A stretch of DNA of 64,000 nt from Tyzzerella sp. (GTDB taxonomy: Bacteria > Bacillota > Clostridia > Lachnospirales > Anaerotignaceae): assembly GCA_019415525.1 (NCBI GenBank), contig DXZA01000057.1, positions 130,913 through 194,912 of the forward strand, read 5' to 3'. The position numbers and the translations under genes were made by a program. A model generated the notes under the pieces. The model was not told the origin of the DNA. It made no database searches and saw nothing but the letters and a program-made list of their open reading frames with translations. Within the stretch, counting starts at the first letter, position 1. Every line of letters begins with the position of its first letter. Below are positions 42,609 to 49,953 of the stretch, one piece after another.

Positions 42609-44902
42609 TTTTAGCAAAAGGAACAATACTTAACGGAAGATATGAAATTCTTGAAAAACTTGGTTCAGGCGGAATGGCTATTGCTTATTGTGGTCGTGAT
42701 AAAATGCTTGATAGATTTGTTACTATAAAAGTTTTGAGAGAAGAATTTTCTTCTGATGAGGATTTTAAGGAAAAGTTTAAAATAGAAGCACGTTCTGCTG
42801 CTAGTCTTTCTCATCCAAATATAGTAAATGTTTATGATGTAGGAGAAGATAATGGTATAAGCTATATTGTAATGGAATATGTACATGGTGATACATTAAA
42901 AAAAGCAATTAAAGAAAAAGCTCCATTTGATGCAAAAACAATAGCAAATATATCATTACAAATGGCATCAGCTCTTTCAAATGCACATAAAAATAATGTT
43001 GTCCATAGAGATATAAAGCCACAAAATATACTTATTGGTTCTGATGGTATAATAAAGGTTACAGACTTTGGTATAGCCAGAGCTGCAACAGGAGCTACTG
43101 TTGAAACAGCTGCAAATGCTGTTGGTTCAGTTCATTATTTTTCACCAGAACAAGCAAGAGGTGGATATGTAGATGAAAAAAGCGATATATATTCACTAGG
43201 AATAACAATGTATGAAATGGCAACAGGAAGAGTGCCTTTTGACGGAGAAAATGCTGTTACAATAGCACTTAAACATATTGAAGATGATTTGCCAGATATG
43301 CGTCAGTTTAATCCTAATCTTTCAAAAAATATAGAGTCTATAATAAAAAAAGCTACTATGAAACATAGTAGTGATAGATATTCTAATATAGACCTTATGA
43401 TAGAAGATATACTTAAAGTAAAAATAACAGAGGATAATGACAATAATACATATGTTGAGAAACAAAGTGAAGATAATGAAAATATACAGTTCGTTCCTAC
43501 TGGAAGAAGAAAAAGTAGGATGGAACGAAGAAATGAAACTTTGGATAAACATATAGGTAAAATTAAAATATCAAAAGATACAGACGATTTTGAGCCTGAA
43601 TATGTGGAAGGTGACGATGTGAGACGTTCTAATGTAAATAATAAGAATAATAAAAATAATATGAGAAATAGCAAAAAATCTACATTAAGAAATAGTCCGA
43701 AAAGTAGAAAATCAAAAGAAGAAAAATATGATGATTATGATAAAGGACAAGAAAAGAAGGTTATTATAGCAGCTGTAATAACAGCACTTGTTATAATTGC
43801 AGGTATATCTTTTGCAGGATTTAAGTTCCTTGGTGGAGCTTTATTAGGTACAGGGGAAACAGTAACAATACCTTCATTTATAGGTATGAGCTTTGATGAA
43901 GCTGAAAAGAAAGCAAAAGAGCTTGGTATAGAGCTTGTTGAAAAAGGTGAAGATTATAGTAACTATGATGCAGGTATAATTTATGCTCAGAATGTTGAAG
44001 AAGGTAATTCTGTAAAAAAAGGTTCTGAAGTAGGAATAAAAGTAAGTCTTGGACTTGCAGAATATGATATGCCAGATGTTACAGGTAAAGATGAAAAAGA
44101 TGCAGTAGAAGCTATAAGTGATGCTGTTGGAAAAGAGCCAGAAATAGTATATGAATTTGATAATGAAGTTGAAATAGGAAAAGTTATAAGTCAATCACCT
44201 TCAAAAGGAACAACAGTTACAGGAGATTCTGATATTAAAATTGTTGTAAGTAAAGGTGAGGAATTTAAGAAAGTTGCAGTTCCTAATCTTACAGGTAAGA
44301 CAGAGTCAGAAGCCAAAAAACTTCTTGAGTCACAAGGTCTTATACTTGGTACAGTAACTAAAACTGAAAGCGAAAAAGTTGCAGAAGGTAAAGTAATAAC
44401 TCAGACAATAGCAGCAGGTGATGAAGTTGCCAAAAATAGTGTTGTTAATATTGTTATAAGTACAGGTGCACCGGAAAAAGAAGAGCCGGAAAAAGAAGAT
44501 AATAAAAATAATTCTGATAATGAAAATAATACAAGTTCAGAAACAACAAATAGTAATGAAAATACAAATAACAGCCAGAATACAAATAATAATACAAATA
44601 GCAACACAAATAATACTACAAATAATAACACAAATACAGAAACACAGACTCCGCCTGCTGAAAGTGAGGCTACATCAACAAAGAATTTCCCAATATATCT
44701 TAAAGATGGCACTCAGTATGGGGATAATGTACATGTTAAAGTTGTAAAAACAGGTAGTGATGGAAGTGTAACAGTAATAAAAGATTCAACACAGCCTGCT
44801 TCATCGTTCCCACAACAGATTTCTGTTACAGGTTCAGGAACAGCAACTATTGAATGTTATATTGATGGAAATCTTCTTTGGAGTGAAAATGTTAGTTTTT
44901 AA
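42605..44902 (+). CDS. prkC: PASTA-domain Ser/Thr kinase PrkC with extra C-terminal domain
   Basis: Membrane kinase that senses muropeptides and controls growth, cell wall and spore germination in relatives. Residues 10-270 form the Hanks-type kinase: glycine loop LGSGGMA, Lys42, HRDIKPQN (Asp136), DFGIA (Asp154). Residues 280-383 are a charged, Asn/Lys-rich juxtamembrane stretch. A transmembrane helix lies at about 385-409. Three PASTA repeats follow (about 418-483, 487-551, 555-621). An Asn/Thr-rich low-complexity spacer (about 633-685) then leads to an additional 75-residue extracellular domain of strand-like pattern (about 692-765). The extra domain is unusual and may bind cell wall. ATG at 42605 overlaps stp. 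Confidence 0.94.
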   Translation: MILAKGTILNGRYEILEKLGSGGMAIAYCGRDKMLDRFVTIKVLREEFSSDEDFKEKFKIEARSAASLSHPNIVNVYDVGEDNGISYIVMEYVHGDTLKKAIKEKAPFDAKTIANISLQMASALSNAHKNNVVHRDIKPQNILIGSDGIIKVTDFGIARAATGATVETAANAVGSVHYFSPEQARGGYVDEKSDIYSLGITMYEMATGRVPFDGENAVTIALKHIEDDLPDMRQFNPNLSKNIESIIKKATMKHSSDRYSNIDLMIEDILKVKITEDNDNNTYVEKQSEDNENIQFVPTGRRKSRMERRNETLDKHIGKIKISKDTDDFEPEYVEGDDVRRSNVNNKNNKNNMRNSKKSTLRNSPKSRKSKEEKYDDYDKGQEKKVIIAAVITALVIIAGISFAGFKFLGGALLGTGETVTIPSFIGMSFDEAEKKAKELGIELVEKGEDYSNYDAGIIYAQNVEEGNSVKKGSEVGIKVSLGLAEYDMPDVTGKDEKDAVEAISDAVGKEPEIVYEFDNEVEIGKVISQSPSKGTTVTGDSDIKIVVSKGEEFKKVAVPNLTGKTESEAKKLLESQGLILGTVTKTESEKVAEGKVITQTIAAGDEVAKNSVVNIVISTGAPEKEEPEKEDNKNNSDNENNTSSETTNSNENTNNSQNTNNNTNSNTNNTTNNNTNTETQTPPAESEATSTKNFPIYLKDGTQYGDNVHVKVVKTGSDGSVTVIKDSTQPASSFPQQISVTGSGTATIECYIDGNLLWSENVSF

Positions 44903-44918
44903 ATAGGGTGGAAATTAA

Positions 44919-45794
44919 ATGTTAAATGGTACAATAATTAAAGGAATAGGCGGATTTTATTATATAGATACCGAAAATGGTGTTTATGAATGCAGGGCAA
45001 GAGGTATTTTTAGAAAAGAAAAACTTAAACCAACAGTTGGTGACTTTGTTAAAATATCAGTCCTTGATGAAAAAAATAAAAAAGGCAGTCTTGATGTTAT
45101 AGAACCAAGAAAAAATATGCTTATACGTCCAAGGGTTTCTAATGTTGAACAAGCAATAATTGTTTTTGCAGCAGTAAGTCCTGATATAAATATAGACCTT
45201 TTGGATAGATTTTTAATACTTGTTGCTGAACAAAAACTTGATGTTTTAATATGCATAAATAAAATAGACCTTGATACTGATAAAAAATATGAAGATATAA
45301 AAAATATTTATGAAAAATCAGGCTATAAAGTTATATGTTTAAGTGCAGAAAAAAGCATTGGTATTGATGAATTAAAATCAGCTTTAAAAAATAAAATATC
45401 TGTTTTTGCTGGCCCTTCTGGTGTTGGCAAAAGCAGTCTTATAAATTCCATAGCACCAAACTTACAGCTTAAAACAGGAGAAATAAGTGCAAAAATAGAA
45501 CGTGGTAAACATACAACACGTCATGCTGAACTTATGCAAATAGAAGAGCATAGCTATATTGTAGATTCTCCAGGGTTTACATCACTTTTTCTTGAGCATA
45601 TACCAGCAGAAGAACTTCAATATTATTTTAGGGAGTTTGAGCCTTATTTATCTAGTTGCAGATATACTGGTTGTAGCCATATACATGAACCAGAATGTGC
45701 TGTAAAAGAACAGGTAGGGGAAAATATACAGACTGAAAGATATGAAAGATATGTAAACTTATATAATGAGTTAAGAAAGGACAGGAAAAAATAA
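44919..45794 (+). CDS. rsgA: Ribosome small-subunit GTPase RsgA
   Basis: Circularly permuted GTPase that checks late 30S maturation. The 291-residue protein has an N-terminal OB domain (ECRARGIFRKEKLKPTVGDFV), then the GTPase motifs in permuted order: INKID (G4), then GPSGVGKSSLIN (G1) and DSPGFT (G3). The C-terminal zinc finger has CRYTGCSHIHEPEC. ATG follows AGGGTGG. It overlaps rpe by one base. Confidence 0.95.
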   Translation: MLNGTIIKGIGGFYYIDTENGVYECRARGIFRKEKLKPTVGDFVKISVLDEKNKKGSLDVIEPRKNMLIRPRVSNVEQAIIVFAAVSPDINIDLLDRFLILVAEQKLDVLICINKIDLDTDKKYEDIKNIYEKSGYKVICLSAEKSIGIDELKSALKNKISVFAGPSGVGKSSLINSIAPNLQLKTGEISAKIERGKHTTRHAELMQIEEHSYIVDSPGFTSLFLEHIPAEELQYYFREFEPYLSSCRYTGCSHIHEPECAVKEQVGENIQTERYERYVNLYNELRKDRKK

Positions 45795-46456
45795 TGGAAT
45801 ACAAATTATCACCATCACTTCTCTCAGCAGATTTCGGAATTGTAAAAGAACAGCTTCAAATACTTGAAAATGCAGGAACTCCATACATACATCTTGATGT
45901 TATGGACGGAATGTTTGTTCCAAATATATCATTTGGTATACCTGTAATAAAATCACTTAGAAAACATACAAAAATGGTTTTTGATGCACATCTTATGATA
46001 GTTGAACCTGAAAGATATATTAAAGAGTTTTATGAGATAGGCTGTGACATTATAAATATACATGCAGAGGCTACAAAAGATTTAAAAGGAACAATAGAAA
46101 AAATAAATAATTTTGGAATTAAATCAGGTGTTACAATAAAACCAAAAACTCCTGTTTCTGAAATATATGATGTTCTTGCTAATGTTGATATGGTTCTTGT
46201 AATGAGTGTTGAACCTGGATTTGGTGGACAAAAATTTATGCCTGAACAGCTTGAAAAAGTTCGTGAGCTTAAAAAATTAAAAGATGAAAAAGGTTATAAA
46301 TATGATATTCAGATAGATGGAGGAATAACTCTTGATAATTTAAGAGAAGTTCTTGATGCAGGTGTAAACTGTGTTGTTGCCGGTTCTTCTGTTCTTGGAA
46401 AAGAAGATATTGGACAGGCTGCAAAAGATTTTATGGAAGTTTTTAAGGAGTATTAA
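45794..46456 (+). CDS. rpe: Ribulose-phosphate 3-epimerase
   Basis: Interconverts ribulose 5-phosphate and xylulose 5-phosphate in the pentose phosphate pathway. The 220-residue TIM barrel has LSPSLLSADFG, HLDVMDGMFVPNISFG (metal ligands), DAHLMIVEPE, MSVEPGFGGQKFMPEQL and IDGGI with a phosphate-binding C-terminal GSSVLG. It lies directly between rsgA and thiN, as in many Firmicutes, and links to the transaldolase and transketolase genes at the window end. Confidence 0.95.
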   Translation: MEYKLSPSLLSADFGIVKEQLQILENAGTPYIHLDVMDGMFVPNISFGIPVIKSLRKHTKMVFDAHLMIVEPERYIKEFYEIGCDIINIHAEATKDLKGTIEKINNFGIKSGVTIKPKTPVSEIYDVLANVDMVLVMSVEPGFGGQKFMPEQLEKVRELKKLKDEKGYKYDIQIDGGITLDNLREVLDAGVNCVVAGSSVLGKEDIGQAAKDFMEVFKEY

Positions 46457-46458
46457 TT

Positions 46459-47097
46459 ATGCGAGCTGTTATTTTCGGTGGTGCCGATATAGAAGAGTAT
46501 GATTTTTGTAAGAAGTATATAAATGAGGAGAGTATTATTATATGTTGTGATAGAGGACTTCTTCATGTAGATAGACTTGAATTAAAACCTGATTATATTG
46601 TTGGGGATTTTGATTCTGTTTCTGATACACTTCTTGAAAAATATAAAAATGCAGGGTTTTCTATTGATGAATATCCATCACATAAGGACTTTACAGACCT
46701 TGAACTTGGAATAAATATAGCTCTTGAAAAAGGTGCTAGTGAAATTGTTATTATGGGTGGTATAGGTTCAAGAATAGACCATACATTTGGTAATATGCAT
46801 TTACTATATATGCTTCTTAAAAAGAATATAAAGGCTTGTTTGATAAACAATTGTAATTATATTACACTTACTGATTCTTTTGCAAAAGTTGAAGGTAAAA
46901 AAGGTGAAATTGTTTCTATACTTCCTTTTATGGGTGATGCTGAAGGTGTTACACTTAAAGGTTTTGAATATCCCCTTAAAAACGCATATATGAAGTTTGG
47001 AGAGTCTTTAGGTGTAAGTAATGTTCTTATTAAAGAAGAAGGTACTGTTGAAGTTAAAAAAGGTTGTCTTGCTATTATGAAAGCAAGAGATTATTAA
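46459..47097 (+). CDS. thiN: Thiamine pyrophosphokinase
   Basis: Transfers pyrophosphate from ATP to thiamine to make thiamine diphosphate, the cofactor of the transketolase at the end of the window. The 212-residue protein has CCDRGLLHVDRL, DYIVGDFDSV and YPSHKDFTDLELGI, the catalytic core, plus GGIGSRIDHTFGN and a C-terminal beta-sandwich. ATG is two bases after the rpe stop with AAGGAG upstream. Confidence 0.94.
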   Translation: MRAVIFGGADIEEYDFCKKYINEESIIICCDRGLLHVDRLELKPDYIVGDFDSVSDTLLEKYKNAGFSIDEYPSHKDFTDLELGINIALEKGASEIVIMGGIGSRIDHTFGNMHLLYMLLKKNIKACLINNCNYITLTDSFAKVEGKKGEIVSILPFMGDAEGVTLKGFEYPLKNAYMKFGESLGVSNVLIKEEGTVEVKKGCLAIMKARDY

Positions 47098-47101
47098 TAA
47101 T

Positions 47102-47142
47102 AAAACTGCAATGGCTAAAATTTTAAGCTGTTGCAGTTTTTT
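47102..47142 (+). terminator. Intrinsic terminator after thiN
   Basis: Perfect arms AAAACTGCAA (47102-47111) and TTGCAGTTTT (47131-47140) pair, followed by T residues. The loop also holds a short internal GCT/AGC pairing. Confidence 0.87.
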
Positions 47143-47197
47143 ATTAGCTTTATTTAGTAATTTGAATATAATATAGTAAAAAAAGATGTGATTAAAT

Positions 47198-47341
47198 ATG
47201 AAATGTCTTAATAAAAATACATTAGGTTTTGTATGTATAGGATTTGGTGCAGGAATTATTCTTGTGGCATTTGTACCTAAGTGGTGTTTTTTATGGGGTG
47301 GAGTATTTATATTTTGTGGAAAAAGGCTTTTAGATGAATAA
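47198..47341 (+). CDS. Small hydrophobic protein, 47 residues
   Basis: An ATG-initiated frame encodes a 47-residue protein made mostly of one or two hydrophobic segments (GFVCIGFGAGIILVAFVP, then CFLWGGVFIFCG) with a basic N-terminus and a charged KRLLDE end. The binding site is weak (AGATGTG). It lies between thiN and rpmB, the position where Bacillus has spoVM, but it shares no sequence with that 26-residue peptide. It is flanked by terminators on both sides, which favours a real short gene. Function is unknown; a small membrane protein is the safest description. Confidence 0.6.
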   Translation: MKCLNKNTLGFVCIGFGAGIILVAFVPKWCFLWGGVFIFCGKRLLDE

Positions 47342-47345
47342 AAAA

Positions 47346-47377
47346 ATAAAGGCTTTCAAATTAATGAAAGCCTTTAT
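47346..47377. terminator. Bidirectional terminator between the small protein gene and rpmB
   Basis: A perfect 13-bp stem (47346-47358 with 47365-47377) lies between converging genes, with A residues before and T/A residues after. Confidence 0.87.
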
Positions 47378-47394
47378 ATAATCCGTAATAAAAA

Positions 47395-47595
47395 TTAGAT
47401 TGCACGAGTTACTTTGTTTGAACGTAAACATCTTGTGCAGATGTAGATTGATTTTACTGTTCCGTTATCTACGATTTTAACTTTTTTTACGTTTGGTTTC
47501 CAAGTTCTGTTAGCACGTCTACTTACCTGACTACGGTTGATGCTAATTCTATGTCCTGTACGCATACCTTTTTCACAAATTTCACACTTTGCCAT
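47395..47595 (-). CDS. rpmB: 50S ribosomal protein L28
   Basis: Large-subunit ribosomal protein, 66 residues. MAKCEICEKGMRTGHRISINRSQ, in pieces, is typical, and the protein keeps the zinc-ribbon cysteines CEIC and CTRC, so this is the zinc-binding (C+) form. The gene is transcribed alone on the minus strand, divergent from asp23. ATG is preceded by GAGGAGGTGC on the minus strand. Confidence 0.96.
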   Translation of the reverse strand: MAKCEICEKGMRTGHRISINRSQVSRRANRTWKPNVKKVKIVDNGTVKSIYICTRCLRSNKVTRAI

Positions 47596-47846
47596 TTTAA
47601 ATGCACCTCCTCGAATTCTTTGTGTGACACAACAAAAGTATTCTATCAGAAAAAAAAGAATTTTGCAACAATTTTAATGTTTTTTTTAAAAAATTTTTAA
47701 AAAAAATAATTGCAGTAATTACAATATTCAATTACAATATTGAATACATAAATTTTATATAAAGTTATATGGTTTAAAATAATGTTTTAAAAATATATAT
47801 TTAGTGTTATAATAAAGGAAATTATAAATTTTTGGGAGGTAGATTT
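47596..47846. promoter_or_regulatory. Divergent control region of rpmB and asp23 with repeats
   Basis: A+T-rich 251-base gap holding promoters for both directions. At 47717-47741 the 12-mer AATTACAATATT occurs twice with a one-base spacer. The overlapping sequence ATTCAAT-(6)-ATTGAAT forms an inverted repeat near 47726-47745. This is a possible operator. No hairpin with a T-run was seen. Confidence 0.35.
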
Positions 47847-48203
47847 ATGTCAGCTAAGCTTGAAAATGATTATGGTGTCATTACAATAGAAAATGAAGTT
47901 ATTGCAAGGATAGCAGGCTATGCTGCCATGGACTGCTATGGTATAGTTGGTATGGCTGCTAAAAATGTTAAAGATGGCATAGTACAGCTTTTAAAGAAAG
48001 AGAGTCTTACAAAAGGTATCAAACTTACAGTTAATGAAAATAAAATATCACTTGATTTCCACATTATTGTTGAATATGGTACAAATATTACTGCTATTGC
48101 TGATAATATCATAAGTACTGTAAAATACAAAGTTGAAGAGTATGCAGGGCTTGAAGTGGAAAATGTTAACATCTTCGTTGAGGGTGTTAGAGTAGACGGC
48201 TAA
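47847..48203 (+). CDS. Asp23/Gls24 family envelope stress protein (YloU)
   Basis: The 118-residue protein of the DUF322/Asp23 family, often upstream of the fatty acid kinase gene in Firmicutes (yloU-yloV). The core reads GVITIENEVIARIAGYAAMDCYGIVGMA and the C-terminus VEEYAGLEVENVNIFVEGVRV. Proposed roles concern cell envelope homeostasis. I start at the ATG at 47847 because GGGAGGT (47834-47840) precedes it; the in-frame TTG at 47832 lies before that site. It is 14 bases upstream of fakA. Confidence 0.92.
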   Translation: MSAKLENDYGVITIENEVIARIAGYAAMDCYGIVGMAAKNVKDGIVQLLKKESLTKGIKLTVNENKISLDFHIIVEYGTNITAIADNIISTVKYKVEEYAGLEVENVNIFVEGVRVDG

Positions 48204-48217
48204 GGAGGAACATACCT

Positions 48218-49867
48218 GTGGGTATTACTAGTATTAATGGATTATTATTAAAGAAAATGATTATTGCAGGAGCAAATAAGCTTAATAGTCAGAAACAGCT
48301 TGTTGACTCATTAAATGTGTTCCCTGTGCCAGATGGTGATACAGGAACAAATATGTCACTTACTGTTATTGCTGCTGCAAGAGAAATAGAAAAATGCGAT
48401 AGTCTTAATATAGGTGAAGTTGCAAAGCTTGCTGCTAATGGTGCATTAAGAGGTGCAAGGGGAAATTCGGGCGTTATTACTTCACAGCTTTTTAGAGGCT
48501 TTTATAAAGGTCTTGAAGGCAAAACAGAGGCAGGAACAAAAGAACTTGCACAGGCTATTGCTAATGGTGTAAAAACAGCCTATAAAGCTGTTATGAAGCC
48601 TAAAGAGGGAACAATTCTTACTGTTGCTAGAGCATGTGGCGAAAGTGCTGCCAAATATGCTGATAAAATAACAGATATTGAAAAATTCCTTGAACAAATA
48701 ATTGAAGATGGAAATGCTATGCTTCTTCAGACAACAGAAATGCTTCCAGCTTTAAAACAGGCTAATGTTGTTGATGCAGGTGGAAAAGGTCTTCTTTTCA
48801 TTCTTCAGGGTGCATATGAAAATATACATACTGAAGGAGATATAGTTGTTGATGAGCCTTTAAAAACACAAGCTCCAGATTTTTCAGCTATTACATCTGT
48901 TGATAATGAAAGTATTACATTTGGATATTGCACAGAGTTTTTTATAAATGTAAAAAATGCTGGTGATAATGTTGTAACAAAGCTTAAAGCATATCTTGGA
49001 ACAATAGGTGATTCTATTGTTTGTGTCGCTGATGATGAAATTATAAAAATTCATGTTCATACAGACCACCCAGGTCTTGCCCTTGAAAAAGCTCTTACAA
49101 TAGGAAGTCTTAGTGGGCTTAAAATTGAAAATATGCGTGAACAGCATACAAATATAATTGATTTTGGTGGAAATAAAAAAGCAGAAGTTAAAAATGATGA
49201 GCCTGCAAAAGAATTAGGCTTTATATCTGTATCTGTTGGTAGTGGTCTTTCTGATATATTCAAAAACCTTGGTGTTGATGAGATTATTGAAGGTGGACAA
49301 ACTATGAATCCAAGTACAGAAGATATTTTAAATGCTGTTGAAAAAATAAATGCAAAAAATATAATTGTACTTCCAAATAATAAAAATATTATTCTTGCAG
49401 CAGAACAAGCTGCTAAACTTTCTGAGGATAAAAAGATATATGTTGTGCCTTCAACAACAATACCAGAAGGTATAACAGCAATGATAAATTATAACATTGG
49501 TGAAGGTATAGAAGAAAATGTTTCAAATATGACTGATAGCCTTTCATATGTAAAAACAGCTATGGTTACATATGCTGTAAGAGAAACTTCTATTGATGAT
49601 AAAAAAATAGAAGAAGGCGATATACTTGGAATGCTTGGTGGAAACATTTCTGTTGTTTCAAAAGACCTTATGGAAGGTACAAAGGAACTTATTGATAATG
49701 CTATTGATGAAGATAGTGAAATGATAAGTATATATTATGGTAGTGATGTTAAAGAAGATGATGCTAATGAGATTGCTCAGTATATTGAAGAAAAATATCC
49801 TGACTGTGAAGTTGAAGTTCAGATGGGCAATCAACCACTTTACTACTATATTATTTCTGTTGAATAA
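48218..49867 (+). CDS. fakA: Fatty acid kinase subunit FakA (DAK2 domain, YloV)
   Basis: ATP-dependent kinase that phosphorylates fatty acids held by FakB (DegV family) proteins, feeding the PlsX/PlsY phospholipid route. The 549-residue protein has the N-terminal DAK2/DhaL nucleotide domain (NVFPVPDGDTGTNMSLTV, ALRGARGNSGVI, DAGGKGLLFILQG), a middle domain (TFGYCTEFFI) and a C-terminal DegV-like domain ending in CEVEVQMGNQPLYYYI. The start is GTG behind AAGGAGG. It is likely transcribed with asp23 and followed by a terminator overlapping the recG leader. Confidence 0.94.
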   Translation: MGITSINGLLLKKMIIAGANKLNSQKQLVDSLNVFPVPDGDTGTNMSLTVIAAAREIEKCDSLNIGEVAKLAANGALRGARGNSGVITSQLFRGFYKGLEGKTEAGTKELAQAIANGVKTAYKAVMKPKEGTILTVARACGESAAKYADKITDIEKFLEQIIEDGNAMLLQTTEMLPALKQANVVDAGGKGLLFILQGAYENIHTEGDIVVDEPLKTQAPDFSAITSVDNESITFGYCTEFFINVKNAGDNVVTKLKAYLGTIGDSIVCVADDEIIKIHVHTDHPGLALEKALTIGSLSGLKIENMREQHTNIIDFGGNKKAEVKNDEPAKELGFISVSVGSGLSDIFKNLGVDEIIEGGQTMNPSTEDILNAVEKINAKNIIVLPNNKNIILAAEQAAKLSEDKKIYVVPSTTIPEGITAMINYNIGEGIEENVSNMTDSLSYVKTAMVTYAVRETSIDDKKIEEGDILGMLGGNISVVSKDLMEGTKELIDNAIDEDSEMISIYYGSDVKEDDANEIAQYIEEKYPDCEVEVQMGNQPLYYYIISVE

Positions 49868-49895
49868 TTTTTAAATTTTTAAAAATCATTTAAAA

Positions 49896-49941
49896 GGGGT
49901 AGCTATGACATTGTATTTTGTCATTAACTGCCTCTTTTTTT
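49896..49941 (+). terminator. Terminator/attenuator between fakA and recG
   Basis: Arms GGGGTAG (49896-49902) and CTGCCTC (49928-49934), with an inner TGACA/TGTCA pair, are followed by seven T. The recG binding site GGAGGT begins at 49942, directly after the T-run. Readthrough here would set recG expression. Confidence 0.8.
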
Positions 49942-49953
49942 GGAGGTGATAAA

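Noticed and set aside
44401..44747. Open frames on both strands over the Asn/Thr spacer of prkC
   Set aside because: They arise from the repetitive AAT/ACA codons of the kinase spacer; the translations are low-complexity and lack starts with binding sites.
47198..47341. spoVM
   Set aside because: The position matches, but the encoded protein is 47 residues, lacks the SpoVM amphipathic sequence and is strongly hydrophobic.
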